From the NCBI GenBank assembly GCA_947645675.1, contig CANSDP010000001.1:1-64000 (forward strand): a stretch of DNA of 64,000 nucleotides, in the 5' to 3' direction. Positions 14,987-22,330 of the stretch are shown here, in pieces. The translations under genes and the position numbers were made by a program. Within the stretch, counting starts at the first letter, position 1, and every line of letters begins with the position of its first letter. Below the pieces are notes generated by a model. The model made no database searches. It was not told the origin of the DNA and was given only the letters and a program-made list of their open reading frames with translations. The stretch comes from an uncultured Bacillota bacterium. GTDB lineage: Bacteria > Bacillota > Clostridia > Oscillospirales > Oscillospiraceae.

Positions 14987-16444
14987 TTATGACGCTTTTT
15001 TTGCCTCCTGCGCGGCGGGGAGGACAACGGTGATACGGGTGCCCACGTCGGTGCGGGAGACGATCTCGAACCAGCCGCCGTGGCGTTCCACAATCCACTT
15101 GGCGATGGACAACCCCAGGCCCGTCCCGCCGGTTTTGCGGTCCCGGGACTGGTCGGTGCGGTAGAAGCGCTCGAAGATATGGGGGATGGCGTCGCTGGGG
15201 ATGCCGATGCCCTCATCCTGAACTGTGAGGCGGATATAGCTCCCGTCCCGGGTGACCCGGAGGTAGATGCGGCCCTCCGGGGGGCTGTATTTCAGGCTGT
15301 TGTCCATCAGGATGCGCAGCAGCTGTTTCATCAGCCCGGGGTCAGCGTATACGCTGACGGGGTCCTCCCCCCAGCGGGGGAGGAAGGTGCGTTCGGGGTG
15401 AATCATCTCCTCCTCCCGCAGCACCTCTCCGGCCAGGTCGGTGAGGTCCAGGGATTCCGGCTTCACCGGCTGGGAGTCGTTGTCCCCCCGGGCCAGGAAC
15501 AGTAGCTGTTCCACCAGCCGCTCCATGGAGGCGGCCTCCCCCCGGATGGCGTCGATGGACTCCTGCAAAGCCTCCGGGTCGCTCTTGCCCCACCGGTCCA
15601 GGAGGGCGGCGTAGCCCTGAATGACGGCGATGGGGGTGCGCAGCTCGTGGCTGGCGTCGGAGACGAAGCGCATTTGCGCGCTGTAGGCCTGATTCACCCG
15701 GTCCATCAGCTCGTTGATGGACTGGGCCAGAGAGCGCAGCTCCTTCTGGGTGGGGGGCAGGTCAATGCGGCTGTCCAGGTGGGCGGCGTCGATCTTGTCC
15801 AGCTCACCGGCCAGGCTCTCAATTTCCCGCTTGGACATGTGGGCCATGGAGTTGAGGCGGGAGGCGGTGGCGGCCAGGTCCTGAATGGGCCGGAGCACCT
15901 TCCGGATGGAGCGGTCGCTTCGGAACAGGTTGGTCAGCAGGGACAGCCCCTGGCAGATCAGAAGCACCACCCCCGCCCAGTACAGACCCCGGAAGATGCC
16001 GGACAGGTCCACCGTGATGGCGTAGGGCTGGCCGTCGTTGGCCAGCTCGACGGTGTAAAATTCGCTGAGGTCCCAGGAGCGGTACCCGCCCCGGGTCTCC
16101 TGGCGGTTGGGATCCAGCAGGAGGGCGCCGACTTTGGTATCTCCGCGGGGTTCCCGGTCCAGAGGGGTGATGGTGTAGTCGCTGGCCTCCATCCAGGAGA
16201 GGGCGTCCTCGGAGGGCACCCCCCGCTGGCTGACCAGAAGGGCTACATCGGCGCACCGGTTCTCCGCGTAGTAGACCAGCCCCAAAGCCGACAGCGTCAG
16301 CAGAAGCAGGTCCATTACCAGGAAAATGCCCAGCTGCCGAAGGAAAAAGCCAGAATTCAGCCGGAAGGCCAGGGAGGAGTCCCGGGCGGCAGCAAGGGGG
16401 TCCTCCGGCGGCGGAGTCTGGAATTTATGGTGCTTTCGGGCCAT
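14987..16444 (-). CDS. Sensor histidine kinase
   Basis: A 485-residue membrane kinase. There is a membrane helix at about 30-60 (LGIFLVMDLLLLTLSALGLV), an external sensor domain to about 165, and a second helix (GLYWAGVVLLICQGLSLL, about 170-190). A HAMP-like linker, the His box FVSDASHELRTPIAVIQGY (about 273), the N box LMDNSLKYSPPEG, and the G boxes VQDEGIGIPSDAIPHIFERF and GGTGLGLSIAKWI follow. It would autophosphorylate on the His and pass phosphate to the regulator at 16969. ATG 16444 has GGGAGG upstream; the frame extension to 16453 enters that site. It is the last gene of a response regulator-flavodoxin-kinase operon. Confidence 0.95.
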   Translation of the reverse strand: MARKHHKFQTPPPEDPLAAARDSSLAFRLNSGFFLRQLGIFLVMDLLLLTLSALGLVYYAENRCADVALLVSQRGVPSEDALSWMEASDYTITPLDREPRGDTKVGALLLDPNRQETRGGYRSWDLSEFYTVELANDGQPYAITVDLSGIFRGLYWAGVVLLICQGLSLLTNLFRSDRSIRKVLRPIQDLAATASRLNSMAHMSKREIESLAGELDKIDAAHLDSRIDLPPTQKELRSLAQSINELMDRVNQAYSAQMRFVSDASHELRTPIAVIQGYAALLDRWGKSDPEALQESIDAIRGEAASMERLVEQLLFLARGDNDSQPVKPESLDLTDLAGEVLREEEMIHPERTFLPRWGEDPVSVYADPGLMKQLLRILMDNSLKYSPPEGRIYLRVTRDGSYIRLTVQDEGIGIPSDAIPHIFERFYRTDQSRDRKTGGTGLGLSIAKWIVERHGGWFEIVSRTDVGTRITVVLPAAQEAKKAS

Positions 16445-16457
16445 AGCGGTCACCTCC

Positions 16458-16955
16458 CTACAGGGTTTTCATCCACTCCTGAACAGGCTTCAAGTTCTCA
16501 TAGGCCACATAGCTGCCGCCGTGAATGAGAAAGTTCAGCTGCTGATCCTCCTCGGGGGAGCGGCGGGAGCCCTTGCTTTGCAGACCCTCCCGGATGGACT
16601 TGGTGGCCACGCCCACCATCCGGCGCTTGACCCACCCCACCTTCTCCGGGGCCCAGCCGCCCTGAAGGTAGAACAGCGCCCCTCCGGCGGTGTAGTTGCT
16701 CTTGGCGAGCAGGTCCATGACCTGTTGGGAGGCGGGGGACATACCTACCCCGCACACGCCCTTGACCTTGTATTTCTTTACAGCCTTGTCCAGCCCGGTG
16801 ATGTGTCCAGCCATGAGGGGGCCCATGAAAAAGACGAGCTCCTCCAGCCCTGCCGGGGCCTCGTCCGCGCTGTAAGCCTTTAGCTTCTCCGCCTTGGCCA
16901 GCATTTCTGCGTACTGCCGGGTGAAGCCGGTGTTGGAATGGTAGATGATGACCAT
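16458..16955 (-). CDS. Flavodoxin-like protein
   Basis: A 165-residue protein with an FMN phosphate-binding loop at the N-terminus (YHSNTGFTRQYAEMLA, the T/S-x-T-G-x-T pattern) and a flavodoxin-like alpha/beta core (ELVFFMGPLMAGHITGLD, VCGVGMSPASQQ). It is probably an electron-transfer or quinone-type reductase relative, acting in the cytosol; the partner is unknown. It lies 13 bases after the response regulator gene and 13 bases before the kinase gene, so the three are co-transcribed. This suggests that the two-component system senses or adjusts redox state (inference). Confidence 0.8.
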   Translation of the reverse strand: MVIIYHSNTGFTRQYAEMLAKAEKLKAYSADEAPAGLEELVFFMGPLMAGHITGLDKAVKKYKVKGVCGVGMSPASQQVMDLLAKSNYTAGGALFYLQGGWAPEKVGWVKRRMVGVATKSIREGLQSKGSRRSPEEDQQLNFLIHGGSYVAYENLKPVQEWMKTL

Positions 16956-16968
16956 AGGTCCCTCTCCT

Positions 16969-17649
16969 TTAATCCTCTTTGATGACGTACCCCACGCCCC
17001 GGACGGTGTGGATGAGCTTCAAGCCGAAGGCGTCGTCCAGCTTGCTCCGCAGAAAGCGGATGTAGACATCCACCGAGTTGGTCTCGCCCACAAAGTCGAA
17101 GCCCCACACTGCATCTAAAAGGGTCTCCCGGGTGAGCACCCGGCCCTTGTTCTCCAGCAGGCAGTGGAGCAGATCGAACTCCTTCTTGGTCAGCTCCACG
17201 CTCTGGCCCCGAACCAGGACCTGGTGCTTGTCCACATCCATGACCAGGGGCCCCGCCGCCAGGGGGACGTTCTGGGCGCTCTGGCCGTTTTTGTTCCGCA
17301 GAGCGGCCCGGATGCGGGCGAGGAGCTCCTCAATGGCAAAGGGCTTGGTGATGTAGTCGTCGGCCCCCGAGTCCAGACCGGCCACCTTGTCCACCACGCT
17401 GTCCCGGGCGGTCAGCATGATGACCGGGACCTGGCTCTCCCGCCGCAAGCGGCGCAGGACCTCCATCCCGGACAGCTGGGGCAGCATGATGTCCAACAGC
17501 ACCAGGTCGAACCCGCCGCTCAGGGCCAGGTCCAGCCCCCGGCGGCCGTCCAAAGCCTTTTCCACCTCATAGCCCTCATATTTCAGCTCCATCTCCACCA
17601 TGCGGGCCAGCTTTTCCTCGTCCTCCACCAGAAGGATGCGTTCTGACAT
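16969..17649 (-). CDS. OmpR/PhoB-type response regulator
   Basis: A 226-residue protein. The receiver domain spans 1-120 with acidic pocket EDEEK, phospho-acceptor Asp in LVLLDIMLPQLSGMEV (about 52), Thr in VIMLTARD, and Lys in YITKPFAIEEL. The winged-helix DNA-binding domain at 135-225 has VELTKKEFDLLHCLLENKG and VDVYIRFLRSKLD. It is paired with the histidine kinase two genes downstream. The operon's target genes are not evident here. Confidence 0.95.
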   Translation of the reverse strand: MSERILLVEDEEKLARMVEMELKYEGYEVEKALDGRRGLDLALSGGFDLVLLDIMLPQLSGMEVLRRLRRESQVPVIMLTARDSVVDKVAGLDSGADDYITKPFAIEELLARIRAALRNKNGQSAQNVPLAAGPLVMDVDKHQVLVRGQSVELTKKEFDLLHCLLENKGRVLTRETLLDAVWGFDFVGETNSVDVYIRFLRSKLDDAFGLKLIHTVRGVGYVIKED

Positions 17650-17694
17650 ATCGGTTCACCTCATACGGTTCTGTGGGGCGGAGCATATCCGCCC

Positions 17695-18291
17695 TTACTT
17701 TTGGTCCTTCTCGTCGGAGTGCCAGTCGTGCTTCAGCTCTTCCATGACCTTGTGGCCCAGGTCGGCGGCGGTGTCGGCCACCGAGCCCATCATGCCATTC
17801 AGGTCGTCCCGCTCCAGGTCGGGGCCGGAGAAGCGGTAGCGGAAGCCCAGAAAGAGCCCCAGAGCCAAAACGGGGATGGTCACCCAGGGGGCGCAGACCA
17901 GCAGGAGAAACAGAATCAGCACCGGCAGGGCGGTGATGGGCTGTTCCCGCCGCCAGATCTCCAGCTCGTTGTCCACCAGCCAGCGGCGCAGGGTGTGGAA
18001 GAACCGCCCCGCACCCCGCCCCTTGGCCTGGGGGAGCTTGGGGGCCTTTTGTTTTTTATGCTTCGCGGGCAGCTGGGCGGGCAGAGGCTCGGCGGCTGGG
18101 GGCGGCTGGGGGAGCTCATTCCGGGTGGAGTAGTAGGCCCCCTCAGTCCGGGGGATGGCACCCTTCTCCTCCAGGTAGATCAGCGCGTCCAGCAGGTTGC
18201 CCCCGCTGTACTCCAGCGCCGCCTTGGCCTGGGCGTAGCTGACGTTGGCCTTCTCCTTCAGGCGCTCTACCATTTCCAATGTGATATCCAT
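17695..18291 (-). CDS. DUF4342/UBA-like domain membrane protein
   Basis: A 198-residue protein. Residues 1-45 form a UBA/EF-Ts-like three-helix fold (MVERLKEKANVSYAQAKAAL, then GGNLLDALIYLEEKG), as in DUF4342 proteins. A Pro/Lys-rich linker and a hydrophobic segment at about 120-150 (ITALPVLILFLLLVCAPWVT) follow, then a charged C-terminus. It is likely a membrane-anchored protein with the domain on the cytosolic side. A 45-base gap containing a family-like hairpin separates it from the response regulator gene, so co-transcription is possible. The function is unknown. Confidence 0.7.
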   Translation of the reverse strand: MDITLEMVERLKEKANVSYAQAKAALEYSGGNLLDALIYLEEKGAIPRTEGAYYSTRNELPQPPPAAEPLPAQLPAKHKKQKAPKLPQAKGRGAGRFFHTLRRWLVDNELEIWRREQPITALPVLILFLLLVCAPWVTIPVLALGLFLGFRYRFSGPDLERDDLNGMMGSVADTAADLGHKVMEELKHDWHSDEKDQK

Positions 18292-18451
18292 GTGCGCAGC
18301 TCCTTTCCGCTGACCGTGGTTATGTTACAGGGAAAGTGTATCACAGCCAAGTTGAAGGACCGTTTAGCTTTTATTAAGATTTCCTTAAAATTCGCCCGTC
18401 ATGGGCGGATGTGAAAATTTTAAATGGAACCCAGGGGAAATGTCAAGAGAA

Positions 18452-18488
18452 AAATTGCGGGGCGGGCGGCATTCAGCCGCCCGCCCTC
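18452..18488 (-). terminator. Terminator of the first sigma/anti-sigma operon
   Basis: On the minus strand GGGCGGGCGGC-TGAAT-GCCGCCCGCCC is followed by CGCAATTTTTC. It lies 17 bases after the stop of the anti-sigma-like gene. Confidence 0.8.
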
Positions 18489-18504
18489 GGGAGTAGTTGG
18501 TGAT

Positions 18505-19437
18505 TCAGGAGAGGGCGGAGAAGTCAAAGCTGTCCGCGATGGCCTCCAGGCCGGCCCGGTCGATGGGGCCGTCGGAAAAGGTTTCGTCTCCCTGGGTACC
18601 GTCCAGGACGTTGACAAAGAGGAAGCCCTCCTCCAGGTCGGCCCAGATGAAGCTCCGGCTGGGGCCCAGGGACAGCTTCACCGTCACCCCGCACCGGGTC
18701 TGATAGTCCCAGTCCTGATAGTCCTCCAGGCTGCCCACGTTTAGGACCACCGTGTCCAGATAGCCCTTCCGGGCGTAGTGGAACTGGTAGTCCACCAGGC
18801 CGTAGCCGTCCAGGGTCAGGTCGCCGTCAAAGGCACAGGTGCCGTCGTCATAGGCGTAGCCGTAGTAGCCCATGTTTCCCTCCGCCAGAAAGTCGGGACC
18901 AAACCGCTCCAGCCAGGCCTCCCGGCCGGGCACGTCCTCCATGGACTGATGGAGCTTCAGGCCGTATTTTTCCACGATCTCGTCAAACCGTTCCGCCATT
19001 ACATCGTCGTAGACGGAATACATACTGTACCGCCCGCCCTCGTCGTAGATGTCGTTGCTGAAACGGCGGTCAGCGGTATACTCCTGATAAAAATTTTCCC
19101 ACTCCACACAGGCCTGGTTCTCCGGGGTGTTGGCGTAACCCTGGAGGGAGATCATGTCCACCACTCTGTCCTCATAGCTGATGTCGCCGGTGGAGCCGTC
19201 CACATGGGGAACCTGGATGGCGGTCTTTTTCGGAAAAGCCAGGTCCCGCAGTCCGAAGACGTTGAAGGCCACGGCGGCGGCGGTCATGGCCGTCAGCAGG
19301 GCGGCGGAGGCGGCCAGGACGGCCAGGACGCGGGTGGGGGTACGCTGTTTTTTCGTCATTTGAAAGTCCTCCAAATTGATTTGGACGGAGGTATGGACCT
19401 GGGAAAAGACCTCCCGGTAGAGCTCCTTATTCTTCAT
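18505..19437 (-). CDS. Membrane protein encoded with ECF sigma factor, anti-sigma-like
   Basis: A 310-residue protein: a short cytosolic N-terminus (about 1-35, LYREVFSQVHTSVQINLEDF), one membrane helix at about 36-60 (VLAVLAASAALLTAMTAAAVAF), and a large external domain rich in Tyr/Asp with no known motif. This topology and the 11-base overlap with the upstream sigma gene fit an anti-sigma factor or sigma-linked sensor of the RsgI/DUF4179 type. The N-terminal part would hold the sigma factor at the membrane until a signal arrives. The external domain could sense envelope state. The role is inferred from position. Confidence 0.7.
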   Translation of the reverse strand: MKNKELYREVFSQVHTSVQINLEDFQMTKKQRTPTRVLAVLAASAALLTAMTAAAVAFNVFGLRDLAFPKKTAIQVPHVDGSTGDISYEDRVVDMISLQGYANTPENQACVEWENFYQEYTADRRFSNDIYDEGGRYSMYSVYDDVMAERFDEIVEKYGLKLHQSMEDVPGREAWLERFGPDFLAEGNMGYYGYAYDDGTCAFDGDLTLDGYGLVDYQFHYARKGYLDTVVLNVGSLEDYQDWDYQTRCGVTVKLSLGPSRSFIWADLEEGFLFVNVLDGTQGDETFSDGPIDRAGLEAIADSFDFSALS

Positions 19438-19912
19438 CGTTCCATACCTCCGTCAATTTTGTTTTCAGCTTCTGCCGGGCGCGGGACAGCCGGGTGGTCA
19501 CGGCGGAGGGCTTGACCTGCAGCAGGGCGGCGATCTCGTTCACTGTCAGCTCCTCATAGTAGAACAGGTACAGCGCCGTCCGGTACCGCTCGGGCAGGGA
19601 CATGACCTGCCGGTAGACCTCGCTTTGCTCCGGCGTCTGGAGCTCCACCGCCGCGGTCACGGCGTCCAAGTCCTCATGCCGCCGCAGCTGGGCCCAGCGC
19701 AGGCCGTTCTTGCACTGGTTGATGGTCACCCGGATGATCCAATAGCGGGCGTGGTTCTCGTTGGCGAAGGATTCCTCACGCTGAAACAGCTTCAGCATCA
19801 CGTCCTGTACCGTGTCGTCCGCGTCATAGGGGCTGCCGTAGTAGTTCAGGGCGATGCGGTATACCGTGTCCTTATACCGCTCGGCCAGGGGGATAAACTC
19901 CGCTTGTGTCAT
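19427..19912 (-). CDS. ECF-type RNA polymerase sigma factor (sigma gene 1)
   Basis: About 161 residues with sigma-70 region 2 (YGSPYDADDTVQDVMLKLF and ARYWIIRVTINQCKN) and region 4 (LPERYRTALYLFYYEELTV, then AALLQVKPSAVTTRLSRAR). The frame is open to 19975, but the -10 element of its promoter lies at 19957-19962, so only starts downstream of about 19950 are usable. ATG 19912 is chosen; GTG 19924 is possible. The promoter is the same TGTGACA-N14-GGTGTA type found before sigma gene 2 and the lipoprotein gene, which suggests autoregulation by one of the two sigma factors. Confidence 0.9.
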   Translation of the reverse strand: MTQAEFIPLAERYKDTVYRIALNYYGSPYDADDTVQDVMLKLFQREESFANENHARYWIIRVTINQCKNGLRWAQLRRHEDLDAVTAAVELQTPEQSEVYRQVMSLPERYRTALYLFYYEELTVNEIAALLQVKPSAVTTRLSRARQKLKTKLTEVWNDEE

Positions 19913-19956
19913 GGTATGTCTCACGCTCTTTTCTCTTGGAAGGCCTTCACTAAGAA

Positions 19957-19983
19957 TACACCTGTTGAAGCTCATTTGTCACA
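19957..19983 (-). promoter_or_regulatory. ECF-type promoter, copy 1 (sigma gene 1 operon)
   Basis: On the minus strand TGTGACA (19983-19977), a 14-base spacer and GGTGTA (19962-19957), continuing TTCTTAG. Two further copies with identical elements and spacing are at 21278-21304 and 21342-21368. Confidence 0.75.
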
Positions 19984-20006
19984 GCAAAATAAATTTTTTA
20001 ATAGCC

Positions 20007-20032
20007 AGCGCCCCGCCGGAAGGCGGGGCGCT
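20007..20032 (-). terminator. Terminator of the second sigma operon
   Basis: AGCGCCCCGCC-TTCC-GGCGGGGCGCT hairpin four bases after the stop at 20036, followed on the minus strand by an AT-rich tail. Confidence 0.7.
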
Positions 20033-20035
20033 GAT

Positions 20036-20599
20036 TTAATCATTGGACAAAACGTCGTCCACAAGAAAACGGATCTGCGAACACTCCATATTCATCCTGT
20101 GGTACAGCTCCTCCTGTTCCGGGTCCTCGGTATTCCACTGGACATCACTGGCGTAATTCATGCTGTAGGTGCCTTTCTCTGTAGAGAACAAGTAGCGGCA
20201 GGGGACCGGCGAGATATCGTACAGCTCCTCCGGGGTCATGGGCCTGTCGTAGGACCGGTCCACATAGAACAGCGTCCCGCCCCAGTTCGGGTCCTTCTCC
20301 CGGATTGATTTAACATAGACCCAGGTGACGCCCCCGTCAACCTCCACGTCATACAGGCCCTTCCAGCTGTCGGGAAGGATCAGCGTCAGGCCGATGTCGG
20401 GCAGTTCGATGGTCTCCGCCGGGGCCTCCTGGCCGGAGGCCAGTGCTCCCGCGGTGAAGCTGACAGCCATCAACGCGGCCACCGCCGCTGCGGCCAGAAG
20501 GCGGCGCAATCCGCCTGCACCCCTTCGACGGTACCTGGCTCCCTCGATCAGCTGGTCATCAATGTTTCCAATACGGTCGGCAAATTGTCTCTCATTCAT
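20036..20599 (-). CDS. Membrane protein coupled to ECF sigma factor 2, anti-sigma-like
   Basis: A 187-residue protein: a cytosolic N-terminus (RQFADRIGNIDDQLIEGARY, about 1-30), a membrane helix at about 34-52 (LLAAAAVAALMAVSFTAGAL), and an external domain of about 130 residues (LPDIGLTLILPDSWKGLYDV, VYVKSIREKDPNWGGTLFYV). The last region resembles small extracellular beta-domains but was not identified. The ATG overlaps the sigma stop (ATGA), the usual arrangement of a sigma/anti-sigma pair. The anti-sigma role is inferred from topology and coupling. Confidence 0.7.
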   Translation of the reverse strand: MNERQFADRIGNIDDQLIEGARYRRRGAGGLRRLLAAAAVAALMAVSFTAGALASGQEAPAETIELPDIGLTLILPDSWKGLYDVEVDGGVTWVYVKSIREKDPNWGGTLFYVDRSYDRPMTPEELYDISPVPCRYLFSTEKGTYSMNYASDVQWNTEDPEQEELYHRMNMECSQIRFLVDDVLSND

Positions 20600-21153
20600 A
20601 GCTCAATTCCCTCGCTTTCTAAATAATCCCGCAGCTTTTGGCGGGTATGGTAGAGCATAGACTTCACCTTGCTCTGGGAAAAGCCGGTGCGGCGGCAGAT
20701 GCTGCTGATGGAATCGAAATACCAGTAGCGGCGGATAAAGACCGTCCGCTTTGTCTCCCCCAACGTCCAGAGAAAGCGGTCGATGGCCTCCTCCACCCGC
20801 TGGTTTTCCAGCTCATCCTCCACACTTGGCTTCCCGGATACGCAGTCCCCCAGCTCCTCCAGGGAGCAGACGGTCTCCCGGCTGCGCTTGGCGGCGGTGA
20901 GATAGTCAAAGCGTTTCAGCGCCAGGTTCCGGACGATTTTTCCAATAAAGGCGGAGAAGTGGTTGGGCCGCTGGGGCGGGATGGCGTTCCAAAGCCCCAG
21001 CCAGGTGTCGTTAACGCACTCCTCGCTGTCCTCCGGACTGGATAGGATGTTCTGGGCGATATACTGGCACAGCCGCCCGTACTTCGCCGAGGTTTCCCGG
21101 ATCGCGTCCTCCGCCCGCTCCCAGTAGAGGTCAATGATCTGTTTGTCTTCCAT
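20596..21153 (-). CDS. ECF-type RNA polymerase sigma factor (sigma gene 2)
   Basis: A 185-residue protein: region 2 (ILSSPEDSEECVNDTWLGLW, then FSAFIGKIVRNLALKRFDYL) and region 4 (LGETKRTVFIRRYWYFDSIS, then GFSQSKVKSMLYHTRQKLRD). MEDKQIIDLYWERAEDAIRE at ATG 21153 is a typical start for this group; the frame upstream to 21189 lacks a ribosome site. An ECF-type promoter (21278-21304) points at it, leaving a leader of about 110 nt. It is coupled to the membrane protein gene downstream by an ATGA overlap. Confidence 0.92.
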   Translation of the reverse strand: MEDKQIIDLYWERAEDAIRETSAKYGRLCQYIAQNILSSPEDSEECVNDTWLGLWNAIPPQRPNHFSAFIGKIVRNLALKRFDYLTAAKRSRETVCSLEELGDCVSGKPSVEDELENQRVEEAIDRFLWTLGETKRTVFIRRYWYFDSISSICRRTGFSQSKVKSMLYHTRQKLRDYLESEGIEL

Positions 21154-21277
21154 TGCGCACCACCTTTTTTCAATTAAAAGCGCTTTCACTCTTATTGTAC
21201 GGTTTTTGCCGGGAAGGTCGCAAAATTTCCGGAAGGGAATTTCGGTGGAGCGCCCGTGGGCGGCTGATAGCTAAGGA

Positions 21278-21304
21278 TACACCTCAAACACATGGTTTGT
21301 CACA
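21278..21304 (-). promoter_or_regulatory. ECF-type promoter, copy 2 (sigma gene 2)
   Basis: On the minus strand TGTGACA (21304-21298), 14 bases, GGTGTA (21283-21278), continuing TCCTTAG. It is divergent from copy 3, with 37 bases between the -35 elements. Confidence 0.75.
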
Positions 21305-21341
21305 GATCAAGAGATATTTTTTAGAAATGTTTTTCGGCTTC

Positions 21342-21368
21342 TGTGACATTTTTCCCCTCTCAGGTGTA
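21342..21368 (+). promoter_or_regulatory. ECF-type promoter, copy 3 (lipoprotein)
   Basis: TGTGACA (21342-21348), 14 bases, GGTGTA (21363-21368), then TTAGCTATAG. It lies 36 bases before the ATG of the lipoprotein gene. Confidence 0.75.
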
Positions 21369-21404
21369 TTAGCTATAGAATGTCAAGAAAGGAGCCCATC
21401 CACT

Positions 21405-22235
21405 ATGAGAGAAAGAATACTATACAGGCTGTTGACCGCCTTGTCCTATGCCCTGACCCTGGCGCTTGCCTTGGCCGCCTGCGGACCCAAGAGCGGGCCG
21501 GCAGTCTCCCTTCCCACCTCCGGCGGCGCGTCCTCCTGCCTCTCCCCGTCCGAGAGCGTACCGCCACAGCCCGCCTCCCCCCAAGAGCTGGGGGCAGACG
21601 CGGCCAAGGCCTACCGCAAGGCCCTGGAGGACATCTACAACGACCACATCTATCCCAACGGTGACCCGGTTGAGCTGCTGCCGGGCGGGCAGATGGAGGA
21701 AAACCATTTTGCCCTCTTTGATGTAGATGGCGACGGCGAGACAGAATTGCTCTATCAAAATGACGACAGCCCCATGGCAGGCATGACAGATAACGTCTAC
21801 AGCTTCAACAAGGACGCCGGAACGCTGTACCTGGAGCTGTCCGGCTTCATAGGCATGACCTTCTACGACAACGGCGCCGTCCAGGTGATGGCCTCCCACA
21901 ACCATGGGCTGTCTGGGCGGGACGACTTCTGGCCCTTCGCTCTCTACCAGTATGACATAGGCGGCGACGGCTACCTGATGATAGGCAGCGTGGACGCCTG
22001 GGACAAGGATGACTTCCCGGAGGATTGGGACGGCAACCCCTTTCCCGACGAGGCGGACCAGGACGGCGACGGGCTGATCTACCTCGTTACCTACAGCGGC
22101 CAGGAGGTCACCACCGCCACGCTGGACGGGCCGGAGTATGAGGACTGGCTGAACGCCTATGTAGACGGCGCGGCGCGGTTAGAGCTGCCCTGGCAGGCCA
22201 TGACGCTGGAAAATATCCAGGCCGTCGCTCCATAG
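21405..22235 (+). CDS. Lipoprotein under ECF promoter control
   Basis: A 276-residue protein with a lipoprotein signal (MRERILYRLLTALSYALTL, then ALALAAC with the lipobox Cys at about 25), a Ser/Pro-rich linker, and a folded external domain of about 210 residues with Asp-rich segments (LFDVDGDGETELLYQNDD, NGAVQVMASHNHGLSGRD, DEADQDGDGLIYLVTY). The DxDGDG-type loops look like calcium-binding or VCBS/integrin-like repeats. ATG 21405 follows AAGGAG; upstream frame extension crosses the promoter and was rejected. It probably belongs to the envelope response run by the adjacent sigma factors. Confidence 0.8.
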   Translation: MRERILYRLLTALSYALTLALALAACGPKSGPAVSLPTSGGASSCLSPSESVPPQPASPQELGADAAKAYRKALEDIYNDHIYPNGDPVELLPGGQMEENHFALFDVDGDGETELLYQNDDSPMAGMTDNVYSFNKDAGTLYLELSGFIGMTFYDNGAVQVMASHNHGLSGRDDFWPFALYQYDIGGDGYLMIGSVDAWDKDDFPEDWDGNPFPDEADQDGDGLIYLVTYSGQEVTTATLDGPEYEDWLNAYVDGAARLELPWQAMTLENIQAVAP

Positions 22236-22247
22236 AAACAGGAATAC

Positions 22248-22281
22248 CGCCGCGGTCCTACGGACTGCGGCGGCTGATTTT
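22248..22281. terminator. Terminator after the lipoprotein gene
   Basis: CCGCCGCGGTCC-TAC-GGACTGCGGCGG with GATTTTTT after it on the plus strand. Confidence 0.85.
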
Positions 22282-22288
22282 TTAAGAA

Positions 22289-22316
22289 CCCCCCGGGAAC
22301 CGAAATTCCCGGGGGT
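22289..22316 (-). terminator. Terminator of nifJ
   Basis: ACCCCCGGGAA-TTTC-GGTTCCCGGGGGGT on the minus strand, ending GTTCTT, 15 bases after the nifJ stop. Confidence 0.7.
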
Positions 22317-22330
22317 CAGGTTTAGGCGAA

